Assembly: GCA_030248215.1 (NCBI GenBank)
Contig: JASANG010002951.1
Coordinates: forward strand, 124,001 to 188,000
Origin: Enoplolaimus lenunculus
Taxonomy: Eukaryota; Nematoda; Enoplea; Enoplida; Thoracostomopsidae
DNA length: 64,000 nucleotides
Direction: 5' to 3'
Part shown: positions 43,459 to 53,979 of the stretch, piece by piece
Layout: the number at the start of each line of letters is the position of its first letter
How positions within the stretch are numbered: the stretch's first letter is position 1
Made by a program: the position numbers and the translations under genes
The notes under the pieces: generated by a model
The model's database searches: none
What the model saw: the letters and a program-made list of their open reading frames with translations, nothing else
What the model was told of the DNA's origin: nothing

Positions 43459-43464
43459 AATAAA
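43459..43464 (+). terminator. Polyadenylation signal of RPL9
   Basis: AATAAA 52 bases after the RPL9 stop codon, in the expected range for the end of this short 3' UTR. Confidence 0.75.
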
Positions 43465-43730
43465 ATTTTAACTCGTTTTATTAATGAGCAAGATATATAA
43501 TTTTGACATTTGTATGGTCTGTCAAAATGTGGTACTTCTTTAATACTTCCCAATCACGCAAAATGTCACCAAACGTTTAATTGAAAGCTGAGGGTTAATA
43601 GGCTTAGGAATATGGGGAACTCGCCTTCTACTACCAACATGCATGGTGTAAACGGATAGTAAAAGTAAGGGAAACGTATGGTGATCAAAATAATGGAAAC
43701 GAAAAATGGATATTGAAGTATAAAAGTTTC

Positions 43731-43860
43731 GGTCCATGCGAACATCAAAGGCGAAACGTGTTTCTGTGGTACTGCAATACAGTAAGTTTACAAGATTTTT
43801 AACTTTACTCTTAGGTTTAGGAATATGCCCATGCTTGTTATATGCACTTATTCACTGGCC
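43731..43860. mobile_element. hAT-like TTAGGC MITE, short decayed copy
   Basis: GGTCCATGCGAACATCAAAG, TTCTGTGGTACTGCAATACA and TTATTCACTGGCC fit the family. Confidence 0.6.
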
Positions 43861-43966
43861 TTTATAATAAAATGATATATTTGCGTGAATTATAACTATT
43901 AATTATGAGCATCAAAATAACAAATTCCGCATTTCTATAACGGATTCTATTATCAATATAACTAAC

Positions 43967-44218
43967 AGGGTGCAACCGGAGGTGAAAAACACCAGAGCCG
44001 GAGGTCAATAGTAAAAATGATGGTTAAGTTCAGCCAATATCTGCAATATGTTGTTAAGTTGTTTGGTTTTACGCTAATTTTCTCCAAAACTTCGGAATAA
44101 ATTTTGCAAAATTACGCAAAATTTTACCACGGAAATTCCCGGAACTTCCGGCAAACATTTTACCGGAGTCGGAAGCCGATTTTCTGCCGGAGCCGAAGGC
44201 AGACTCCGGTTGTACCCT
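43967..44218. mobile_element. CCGGAG-type MITE, copy 1
   Basis: AGGGTGCAACCGGAGGTGAA to GACTCCGGTTGTACCCT inverted ends, with ATTTTCTGCCGGAGCCGAAG near the right end. Partial copy at 44293-44350; second full copy 47319-47807. Confidence 0.75.
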
Positions 44219-44382
44219 TACAACTAGATTCGCAAACATGTGGCCGAAAACTGCCTGAATTTCGATGTATACAGTATGACACAAACACAAAAAAGAGTGC
44301 AACCGGTGATGAAAAAACCCGAAGCTAGAGGTCAACAAATTTTGCCGCAGTTGAAGGTGAAGCAAAGTCAAATATACTAAAA

Positions 44383-44705
44383 CCAAGAGTGGATGATCCT
44401 CTTGGACAACAGTATACAACTGTCTGACTTCGCGTGGCACAAAATGTCCCAGCGCTCGTGTTTTTAAGCTACCCTCTCATTTTGGAAGGTCGACATCACA
44501 TGTAATAATACTTTTTTCAAGAATATGATGGATCACTATTTTCCATTAGCATTTTATGCATTTGCTCTGTTTGAGCAAATTTCAATTCCCCCCCCCCCCC
44601 AAATAAGGTGGGTGTAGGCTGTAAAACGCAACGCGTGCTGAGTACATTTTCAACACAGAATGTACCCAGTTGCACACTCTTCTAAAAAGAGTCAATGACT
44701 CTTGG
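44383..44705. mobile_element. Fold-back MITE (AAGAGTGGATGAT ends), copy 2
   Basis: CCAAGAGTGGATGATCCTCT to GAGTCAATGACTCTTGG; inner arms with CAACGCGTGCTG and a C-run, as in 4683-4998. Confidence 0.7.
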
Positions 44706-44894
44706 GCATTGAGGGGCCTCTAAAAGTAAACAATCTTGAATTGCAATTGTACGGCCCCCAAAATTATTCAGTGTCCCCCAAATAGAATTTTTTGCGGACT
44801 GCCCGAGATCCGCTATACTTGCTTCAGGAAACACCGAAATCTGAATTTTTCTAAAATATGTAAATTTTCATTATACCGAAATTTGTGAAATCTC

Positions 44895-45430
44895 TGGTTA
44901 AGCTAATTTTACCGAAGCTGAAGGTCGATGACCTTCGGTTACACCTTCAAAAAAGTGTTATTTTCTTATGTCAGATTGATCATTCAAAGAATTTTCTCTC
45001 GGTGTCGTTGATTGCTCAGCGTCTAAATGTATCAAATATCCATCGCACACTAACGATGCTTCGCGATGAATTCGACAGCAATCGTATAAAGCGTTTAAAA
45101 CGTCATTGCATGGTTAAGCTAATTTTACCGAAGCTGAAGGTCGATGACCTTCGGTTACACCTTCAAAAAAGTGTTATTTTCTTATGTCAGATTGATCATT
45201 CAAAGAATTTTCTCTCGGTGTCGTTGATTGCTCAGCGTCTAAATGTATCAAATATCCATCGCACACTAACGATGCTTCGCGATGAATTCGACAGCATTCG
45301 TATAAAGCGTTTAAAACGTCATTGCATTTGTCTTCGCGAAATGAATTATCTGAAAAAGATTGGGACTTGTGGCTGCGGAACGGCCCATGTGAAGATCAGG
45401 GGCGGAACGTTTTTCTGTGGGACAAAATAG
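44895..45430 (+). CDS. Unidentified ORF containing an exact 216-bp tandem duplication
   Basis: 44895-45110 and 45111-45326 are identical except for one base (Asn/Ile codon), and the duplication keeps frame (72 residues each). Each copy contains a plausible acceptor (TTATGTCAG) followed by IDHSKNFLSVSLIAQRLN, VSNIHRTLTMLRDEFDS and RIKRLKRHC; the frame runs on through CICLREMNYLKKIGTCGC into the hAT-like MITE at 45387. I do not recognise the protein. The left third of each unit resembles the CCGGAG-type MITE nearby and may be intron. Could be one host exon that was duplicated very recently, or an assembly duplication. Confidence 0.35.
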
Positions 45431-45588
45431 AGTAAGCTTAAAGCTTTAGACTAATTTTTTTTTGCTTGGCTTAGGCTTAGGTTTAGGTTTAGGAATATGC
45501 TCATTCTTACGCTTAAGTAGGCTTAGGTTTAGGCTTAGGAATATGCTTATATATAGTACTGTTCCGCTGCTGTTCTTTACATAAGCCG
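45387..45588. mobile_element. hAT-like TTAGGC MITE
   Basis: GGCCCATGTGAAGATCAGG to TTCTTTACATAAGCC with TTAGGC-like core; follows directly on the 216-bp duplication. Confidence 0.8.
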
Positions 45589-45681
45589 CTGGAGCAATGT
45601 ATTGTTTACAGAAGAGCAGGTAAATTGGCACTGCGATATGTAATGGATATCTTGAATGCAAACTTAAACGGCATTCACACT

Positions 45682-45903
45682 TCAAAAAAATGGTGAGTCA
45701 AATTGACTTTCTCCGAAATAGGCTTTTCGGGACTTAATACACAGTGAGTCAAATACGACTCCTCCAGAATCAAATTCGACTCACTGAGCGACTCGGACGA
45801 GTCGAATTTGACTCTGGTGGAGTCGAATTTGACTCAGTTTGTGTAGTCTGAAAAAGTCTATTTTGGAAAGAAAGTCAATTTGACTCACCATTTTTGCAGT
45901 GCA
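45682..45903. mobile_element. GAGTCA-rich MITE, copy 2
   Basis: CTTCAAAAAAATGGTGAGTC to GACTCACCATTTTTGCAGTG. Uninterrupted relative of 5697-6126, between CMC4 exon 1 and its expected downstream exon. Confidence 0.78.
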
Positions 45904-46157
45904 CCGTGATTTTACCAGAGAACTTTAAAAAGAAACATTTGACACTTTGTATGTGTTCAAAAGCCAGTTAAAGGTAAAACAGGTTACTTGGTCAAATTTC
46001 GCTTATTCAAAAATTAGCCAGCTGCCTACCGCCAAACGCAGGGTATTCGTCGCCGCCGTGCGATCCTTGATAAATGATAGCTTTGGCACTGGTTTCAACA
46101 AAACGTGGATATGATTTGAAAAGTAGCTTAAGTTTAGCGTTAATAAACCGTGTTTAC

Positions 46158-46215
46158 CTTCCAAACAATCTTGTAGTTTGCAAGCATACTTTTTGCATGG
46201 ATCCCGTTTTGGCAT
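46158..46215 (-). CDS. CMC4: CMC4 (C-x9-C motif protein), first coding exon only
   Basis: 58 nt encoding MPKRDPCKKYACKLQDCLE with a good donor (G|GTAAAC). It closely matches the start of human CMC4/p8-MTCP1 (MPQKDPCQKQACEIQKCL), including the three cysteines at positions 7, 12 and 17, where 7 and 17 form the first C-x9-C. CMC4 is a small mitochondrial intermembrane-space twin-C-x9-C protein of about 68 residues. The second exon (second C-x9-C) was not found with confidence; a GAGTCA-type MITE at 45682-45903 and a hAT-like MITE lie where it would be expected. It could be displaced further left, or this may be a retained fragment. Confidence 0.7.
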
Positions 46216-47156
46216 ATTTTGAAATATATACGTCACTTTAAGCTCACCATTTACATTGCGTTACGTTTTATTGTGCGGGTTTTAATAAACTAAAACTTCA
46301 AACAGTAGGATACAAATTTTGATTATAACTAATGTTGCGATCAATGTTAACATAAAATCCCGTCTTTCGCAACGTCTGAAACGGTAAAGGCGTACCAAAC
46401 CGGGCCAGAAGTCAACTTTGATGCTGCCATATACCTAAAAACATGCATATGCCAGCTAAGGTGGCCAAAACCTGCGGTTGAGTCCGGCAAAAAGTCTGCA
46501 AACAGGATTTATAGCTTTATTGAGATATGAAAAATAAAAATTATAAGATGTTAGGTTCCGAACTAAACGATGCATACATCTGCAATAAATGTTGCAGCAA
46601 CGAGAAACAGAAAAAATTCAAATAGATATTCAGGGCTGCGAATAGAATTCCGCATTGTTTGAGAAACCCATTTGTATATCACGCTTTTCAGCACCGTAGG
46701 ACTGCTCGGGCGGAAGCAGATACAACTCTACTCGCCCCGCGTCCACCTCTGAGCAGCAATCGTAGCTTTAAGTGCAGTTGAATTCATAATTTCTGCAGTC
46801 TTTCCATTAGTTTAAAAGAGGCGTGTGCCCTCTATTCCTCGTACCGGCAGATCCAAAATGGAACCAAGATTTTGTATTTAAAAGTTTAGCACTAAAATGG
46901 CGTATGGCTTCTGGCTCGTTTTGCTCGCGAGTGCTGCCACTATATCACGTGCGGTCCTCCATTTTAAAGTTCTTGAATAATCCACTAATTATTTCCCAGT
47001 AAATTAGCCTTCGCGGTGACGGGAGCGAGAGAAAAATCAATTTTTCACGGTTTCTGCGATGTTTTGAGAGAAATTTACTGAGATTATAATAAAGTTTTTC
47101 AACCTCCTCGGAAAAAGTTTTTTTGTTGGTTTTTTCGGTGCCCAACCCTGCTCGTT
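46216..47156. other. No gene recognised upstream of CMC4 exon 1
   Basis: Contains the probable CMC4 promoter region but no motif I can call. 46858-46950 has GGCTCGTTTTGCTCGCGAG and TGCGGTCCTCC, a fragment of the repeat also seen at 9780-9890. Confidence 0.35.
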
Positions 47157-47164
47157 ACAAGCTG

Positions 47165-47268
47165 GGCCGATCTAAAGAACAGCAAAGGAACGTTTCTCTG
47201 TGGGACTATGCAATAGAGTAAGCTTAAGCTACTTAGGCTTAGTCTTAGGAATATGTTTTCTTATGGCC
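47165..47268. mobile_element. hAT-like TTAGGC MITE with perfect 8-bp target duplication
   Basis: GGCCGATCTAAAGAACAG to TTCTTATGGCC; ACAAGCTG flanks both ends (47157-47164 and 47269-47276). The core is reduced to two TTAGGC-like units. This copy best shows the target-site length of the family. Confidence 0.85.
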
Positions 47269-47318
47269 ACAAGCTGTATATAATTTTAGAATATCATTAT
47301 CGCATTAATATCAAACGC

Positions 47319-47807
47319 AGGGTGCAACCGGAGGTGAAAAATACCGGAGCCGGAGGGCAACGAAATTTGCCGGAGGTGAGGCAAAATTAGGTAGTAAAAT
47401 GATGAATTAGTTTTAGCCAATATCTGCAATATGTTGTTTCCTGAAAATTTTGACAAAAGTAAAACGAAACGCGCAACAGGCGGCAAATTCCACGCCACCA
47501 GACAACACAACGGGCCGCCCCGAGGGCCCCCCCCCCGCCGCCCGCGGCCCCCCCCCCCAGCACCCCCCCACCCACCCCAAAAACGCCCCCCACACCACAC
47601 CCCAAAAAAAAAAAACAAAAAAAAAAAAAAAAAAAAAAAATAATTAGTACCAAAAAAAAAAAAAAAAAAAAAAAAACAATTAAACAGATAAAATTTGCAA
47701 AATTTTGCAAAATGTTACTACCGAAATGGCGAACTTCCGGAAAAATTCTACCTGAGCCGAAGGCAGAGACCGATTTTCTGCCAGGGCCGGACCTCCGGCT
47801 GTACCCT
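47319..47807. mobile_element. CCGGAG-type MITE, copy 2, with a homopolymer-rich centre
   Basis: AGGGTGCAACCGGAGGTGAA to CCTCCGGCTGTACCCT. The middle, about 47515-47675, is C-runs followed by A-runs with no counterpart in copy 1. Confidence 0.7.
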
Positions 47808-48472
47808 ATGAAACAGTATCTCGTGTATACACTTAACATCTGACTGCAGTGATTTTTAAGTCAATGTCATATATAGTTTTGTCTATTCACCCGATATCAG
47901 AGCCCAAATTTAAAATGTTGAGACCGAATTGAAAGGAGACAAATCGTGATTCGTCTGCCGTGGCGATAGCGTAAATCCGGCGTGTACCTACGGTAAGGCT
48001 AAGAAATATGCTTAAATTACCGTCACCTGTGATATATTCGTAAAACTTAGACAAACGAAAATATCACGGTACAAACAGCCAAACCTCCAAAATAAACATT
48101 TTACCTGGGACAGAGGTCGATTTTGTCCGGAGCTGTAGGCGGACCACCGCTTGTACTGTCAGCTTGTATAATCTGCGCAGTAAAAAGTAGACATTGACTC
48201 CGAAGAAACAGACCACACAGAAAACTGTTTCATAATAAAGTTTTAAGTTTCACTGTACCTCGCTCGGTTACAGATCTCAAAACTTTTACTATAACACAAA
48301 ACACAAAGCAACCTACTTGAAAAGATTTATGATGCAAATATAAAATGAATACGAATAATTTCGGAATGAAAGCGTAAAACACAGATTTGATGTACACAGT
48401 TAAGTATTCCAAAAATGGTCCACTGATTTTCCACAAAAACCCAAAACTCCACATATCCGTAATAAGAGCGTT

Positions 48473-48660
48473 GGCACATGTAAAGATCAGGGTCGGAACG
48501 TTTTTCTGTGAAACTAGAAAAGAGTAAACTTAAGATGAGTCTAATTTTGTGCCTGGCCTAGGCATAGGCTTAGGAATACGCTCGTTGTTACGCTTAGGCT
48601 TATGCTTGGGCTTAGGAATATGCTTATAATACTGCTCCGCCCTTGTTCTTTAGATTATCT
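48473..48660. mobile_element. hAT-like TTAGGC MITE
   Basis: GGCACATGTAAAGATCAGG to TTCTTTAGATTATCT; target duplication AGAGCGTT / AGAGCGCT (7 of 8). Confidence 0.8.
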
Positions 48661-48797
48661 AGAGCGCTAAACCAAATCTCAAACCCTATGCGTTTGTTTA
48701 GGCTTTAAGCCTCCTAAATCTGTCCTGGACCTGACTAATCCGTTGACCGGAGTTTCTAAATCCAACATATAAAACACATATAAAATATACGTACATA

Positions 48798-48927
48798 AAC
48801 TGCAAAAAATGGTGAGCAAATAGACTCTCTCCGAAAAAGGCGGAGTCGAATTTTGACTCAGTTTGTGTAGTCAGGAAAAGCCTATTTCGGAGAGTCAATT
48901 TTGACTCACCATTTTTTTGCAGTGTAC
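48798..48927. mobile_element. GAGTCA-rich MITE, copy 3 (short)
   Basis: ACTGCAAAAAATGGTGAGC to GACTCACCATTTTTTTGCAG, with the shared CCTATTTCGGAGAGTC motif. Confidence 0.78.
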
Positions 48928-49189
48928 ACGTTCCTTTTTATTTGTAGTAATAAACTATTAATGCAAGTAAATAAGTGAAATCAGCAATCACGTAAATATT
49001 TATTTACAAAAAGTAATACTAAAAAGCACCAAAATTCCTAAACTAAGCTGGAAAAACAAAGTTTACGTTTCAACAAACCTAAAATTTCCGATTTGAAACA
49101 AAATTTATTATCAGAAATCACGTTACAAAATTTCTAATCTGACGTCAATCACGCAATATAAATTTCCGAAGCTTTACAATAGGTCAAGT

Positions 49190-49386
49190 AAGGGTTGCGC
49201 TATACTTGTCGTGTGGCGCCGTCCGTCGCCGTCCGTCACTACACGGTATCGTACGTGAGTTATATACGTACGATACCGCACGGTGACGGATGGCACCGGA
49301 CAGCGCCCTACCGATGACGCACGGGTGACGGACAGGTGACGAATGGACGCCGGACGTCAACAAAACGATAACGCAACGCATACTGA
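49190..49386. mobile_element. GC-rich palindromic MITE
   Basis: AGGGTTGCGCTATACTTGTC to GACGTCAACAAAACGATAAC; CGTACGATACCGCACGGTGA pairs with the left half. Confidence 0.75.
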
Positions 49387-49389
49387 GCG

Positions 49390-50030
49390 CGCATAGCGAG
49401 ACTGCATAAGCTACATTACATACTATTACCGGAACCATAGAATTGCATATATAATAAGAATAAAATAGTACACAAAAATAAAATCAAGGCCTATACGATA
49501 TGCATGGTTACTTATATGACAACATAACGTAAACATAAAATTATACTTAGAAATTATCGCTATCTATCAACCTGAAAAAAAAGACTCAAAATGTTTATTA
49601 TATGTTACCGATAAAGACTGTCATTAGAGTCACAACGGTCAGCAATGTTTTCTTGGAAAGCGCCTTGCCCTGAGTCGTAGTAGTCGTGGCTTGTACGTAC
49701 ACTACGTTGAGGAACGTTTGCAAAAAGCTCCTGTTGGTTCTCCGATAGCGTAGAGAAAGTACAGCTTGTGCAACCCAAAAGTCCCTACCCGAGGGTGGTG
49801 ACAAAAAGACCAGAATACAAGCTCCGTGAGTTTCTCGAAATGGACATCTAAACCCAACCGTCCCCACCCCAGAACAGTTTTCTGCCAGTCAAAACACTTA
49901 ACAACACAGTGTGAAATATCATGCCCCGAAAATATTGCAATCGCCACGTATACCTTACTTAAACAACGACGACGACAACGTCCAGCAAGTCAAACTTGCT
50001 ATCAAAATCTGAGTCTTTTCCATTATCCTC
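49390..50030. other. No gene recognised
   Basis: Antiparallel open frames of 80-120 codons exist here but show no family motif or splice chain. Confidence 0.35.
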
Positions 50031-50035
50031 CCGAA

Positions 50036-50220
50036 GGCCCATATATAGAACAAGACCGGAACAGTAGTATAAACATATTCCTAAGCCTAAACCTAAACTT
50101 AAGCGTACGGATGATCTTATTCCTATTCCTAAGCCTAAGCAAAAAGATTAATCTAAAGCTTAAACTGACTCTATTATAGCCCCTCCGGAAAACGATCCGG
50201 CCCTGTTTTATACATGGGCC
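50036..50220. mobile_element. hAT-like TTAGGC MITE
   Basis: GGCCCATATATAGAACAAG to TTTTATACATGGGCC with CCTAAG core; target duplication CTCCCGAA / CTCCCGAG (7 of 8). Confidence 0.85.
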
Positions 50221-50642
50221 CTCCCGAGCCAACATTTGACTAAAAATAACAGGATTTGGAACAGTTTTTATATACTTGAGTTTTTCAATGACCTCTCCAG
50301 ATCAACAACCTCCATTCACATTTTAACATTTTGAAAAATTCGCTTTCTAAAGTCCTAAAACCGCTCGGGACCGAAAACTAATTTTTCACAATTTCAATAA
50401 TTTTTATTTCATTCGACGCAGTTTGCAATTAGCGCTATGCAACCAGCAACCACTAGTTTAAAAGTTGCTCTGCAAGCTGCATCGAACGGTGTGAAAACTG
50501 TTGAACTTTACGCCATAAAATAGCAAACAGAAATAAAATAACACAGTTAAAATATGAAAAACATCGTTTGAGCAACATAAAAACAAAGATAAACAACTGA
50601 ACAACATCGGAAACGCGAGATATCTGTCCAATTTTCACCATT

Positions 50643-50952
50643 GGCTGGGTTTCCACAATCTAGCTTAAGTGTTTACTTAAGTTATACTTAAGTAATTATT
50701 TAACTTGACGACTTAAGTAAATACTTAAATCTCGAGAAAAATCAAATAAGCGCCAAATGTCAGCCATTGTAATAACAAGAAAGTAACAGTTTTGCTTTAT
50801 ATTAAGAAGGCATCGTGAGTCTATGGTAAATTTGTAATCTATCAAATGTAGTCAGCGACTTAAAGTATTTACGTTACTTAAGTACGCTTTTAAAAACGAC
50901 AAAATGGTTAAGTAACTAAGTCGTACTTTAATACAATTCCAGAAACCCAGCC
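50643..50952. mobile_element. ACTTAAGT-rich MITE, copy 2
   Basis: GGCTGGGTTTCC to AGAAACCCAGCC, flanked by ATT on both sides (3-bp duplication). Subterminal ACTTAAG repeats in both orientations, as in 6825-7227. Confidence 0.78.
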
Positions 50953-51550
50953 ATTATGTATTATTTAAATTTGTAGCAATTTTTAACAAAAATTCTTTCT
51001 AAGTTAAAAAAACTGTTGCAATACCGTGCAAACCTTCAAATCTTGATCTGTTTCAAGCAACCACTGTAGCTAACAAATAAACGTAATTTTCCAACAACAA
51101 TGCGTATGGCCACACTGCATTGTAAATTACAAAATATTTTCACATCATCATTTAACTGAAACCTCTTCAATATTGTTGACGCATATACTGTACAAATATT
51201 AGTGATATCAATTTATTATGAAACAGATTTTAAAACTTGCCGTGCTGACTAGCTCAAAAATATTTTTTTCTAAAATCTCTGTTCAGCTTCGACTCCAAAA
51301 TCTATGACGCAGAACGCGGACATAGCATGACATGACGATAAAATAACAAAATATTCAGATTGTATTTAATGGCACGGCAATCATAAAGGCACAAACACAC
51401 ACAACACTGCGGTCAGGCCATTACACTCCAAATTTTACTGCTGTATGTGGTGCCGGTTGTTCATTATTACATTACGTACTGGTTTTCTAACCAGATATGG
51501 ATTTCTTATTAAAAAATAATAAAACCCTATATAATCCAATACATATATAT

Positions 51551-51640
51551 CAGGGTGCAACCAGAATTGCAATTTAACGGAACCAGAATTTGAAAAACTA
51601 CCGCAATCGGATCCCGAAAGTGAAAAATACATGCCACCGA
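51551..51640. mobile_element. CCGGAA-type MITE fragment
   Basis: AGGGTGCAACCAGAATTGCA and CGGAACCAGAATTTGAAAAA, close to the fragment upstream of RPL9 at 40634. Confidence 0.45.
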
Positions 51641-52365
51641 AAATTCATTTAAATTTTCTTTTTGCTGTATTATTATTGAAATAACCATGGCGAACGCAAA
51701 ACAGCACTTTTATACTGTACCTTCTAAAACACCGGTTAAAATATCGAATGTGTATTTTTATTACCAGATTATGTAATATTACAATAAGTACTGGCTGACC
51801 AATGTTTGGTATAAATGGCACTACCGAAAACGCAATATAAATTATTTTTTCCTACAAATGAACCAATCAAACTGCAATCCCAATACATAAGTAAAGTATT
51901 GAAGTTAGCGTATATTCAACACGACCACCTGAACACTGTATGAACCATTCCATGAAGAACTAAGCTATTTGTATTTACCCCAGTTATAAGAAGTCAGAAT
52001 ATAGCTTAAAACAAGGCAATACACATATTAGCTATCCATCAAAATGGTAAAATATGTAACAATTTTTCTTGCCTAATTCATACTAAAGGGGCCAATTTCA
52101 ATAAAATTCCGATGATTTTTAACAAAGTTCTGAATACTCATATCACAGCGTTGCCTAAGCCGCTTGGCCACTGGCGAAACAACTGCAAATTTAACGCCAA
52201 TTAAATCGAACTAAGCCTATAACAATGCCAAAGCGATATACATCGTTCTGTAGGTTAAAACAAAACTACCACCACGGCTCGACTAATTTTAGCGGTTACG
52301 ATTCCAACTTTATTCACAAAACAGATTACAGTCGATAATTTTCATCAAATTTAACAACAGCATTT
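51640..52365. other. 3' flank of RAB24, no other gene recognised
   Basis: AT-rich. Presumably includes the RAB24 3' UTR; I did not assign a polyadenylation signal. Confidence 0.35.
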
Positions 52366-53739
52366 TCAACACTTACACTTTCGGGATGCATTATCACCAT
52401 CGAGCGCAAACCCACGTGCGCGCTCGGTGACCGTTTTACTACCTTGAGTTGCAAGATCCCGCGCAAAATCTTTTGCAATTTGACAAAATAGCTCGTCAAC
52501 ATTTTTGCCGGATTTTGCAGACGTTTCAAACACAGGTACGTTCGCGTAGCGTTCCGACAAACTTTGCTGTGCGGCTTCAGACACTTGACGCATTCCTGAA
52601 TTTTCAGCAATCAAGTCTGCTTTAGTGCCAGCGAAGTACACCCGACACTTGGGTTCATTGAAAAATAGCTCGGATACCCAAAATTGTGCTTTTTGAAAAC
52701 TAATGTCATCTGTAAGATCATAGCAAACGATCGCAGCCCACGCGTCACGATAGTAGATCCGTGTCATCGCCTGATAGCGCTCACTGCCTGAAATATGTAC
52801 GTAATTCATCTTTATATTTAAAATCGAAGTCCATATACTCAAATGCATGTACATAGCACCTATCAACAGTGCTAATGATAGTTTTTCAAACTGAGAAACA
52901 TCTAAAATGACAAATTCATTAATAAATACTACTGATGTGAGCGCAACTCTGAGATTCAGTCCGAATACCGCTTAGTTAAAATTCTACTGCTATGACGCAG
53001 CAACCATTAATGAATTTAATTCGAAATCACACAAATATGTGCTAACGGTTTAACAATAAATTACCTGCAGTATCCCAAATGCCAAGTACTACAGATCGTC
53101 CATAGACTTCAATGCGTTTAGCACCATAAGCTGCACCAATCGTATTTTGATACGGGGCGCTTCCAGAGTAGCGATTATGCAAAAATCGTTCAACAAGACT
53201 TGTTTTCCCACCGTATTCTTTTCCTAGCAATACTACTTTCGCGTCAACCTTAAACAAAATAACTCTCATGAGGCATGAAACTTAATAATTATATTAAAAT
53301 ACATTTTACATAAAACATAAAAATATATCTAATAATTGGACTTAATTTTCACTTCATGAGGGGGCTAAAATCATCTGCACCGCACGATCCGACAGATACC
53401 CATTATTCAACTACATTATGAGAATTTTTCTTTTTGCTGACAAAACTTCCGCTTAGTAAAATTAACAAAAAAGATAAAAATTTCACGGAATACAATCAAA
53501 TTACATACCTTAGGTATCCCCAGATCGACCTGAGCACGAAAATACCAAAATTTATTGCTCAAATCACGTTGCCTCTTTTAACCCTCTTGCCGAAGGAGCA
53601 CCAATATACAAATTACAAAACTTTTCTACAATGACTGCGAGTGTGTATCTTTAATTCGCAGAAGACAGTATAAGGTAAGCTTTCTGCATTTATATCAGAT
53701 TCAAAAATAATACTGCTTGATTACCTTTGCTCCACTCAT
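52366..53739 (-). CDS. RAB24: RAB24 small GTPase, complete, three coding exons
   Basis: RAB24 is an atypical Rab linked to late autophagy. Coding exons are 53739-53725 (MSGAK), 53248-53065 and 52787-52366; introns of 476 and 277 nt have GT/AG ends and phases 0 and 1. The product is 206 residues. Motifs: P-loop GKEYGGKTS, switch I NTIGAA, WDTAGSERY with Ser in place of the catalytic Gln (as in vertebrate RAB24), [22 protein letters not shown] in place of NKxD (also a RAB24 trait) and ETSAK. The tail ends SRKCKC, a normal CXC double-prenylation signal, unlike the CCHH tail of mammalian RAB24. The Tyr-Gly in the P-loop differs from the YVGKTS I recall for human. Neighbours are MITEs only. Confidence 0.95.
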
Positions 53740-53979
53740 AATTTATTTGCCAGATTACTGCATGATCAAATCAACGGAATATAATATATAACTTTAAATT
53801 CGTACAGTGACATACGAGTTGAAGAAAAACATCGGTACAAAATTCAACCCGTTAAACTGTCATTTTACGGCATCAACAGTGATTAATAAAAGGATATATA
53901 TTTACACACATATAATTTGCATACGTACGTAAATAAATTTTAAAAGAAAAGAATACCGGTTAACGTATCTTATGAAATG

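Noticed and set aside
45590-45685. Second CMC4 exon (YISQCQ)
   Set aside because: Spacing and later cysteines do not match the second C-x9-C pair.
47286-47840. Gly- and Phe-rich frames around the homopolymer island
   Set aside because: Composition is a direct product of C- and A-runs inside a MITE; no splice or homology support.
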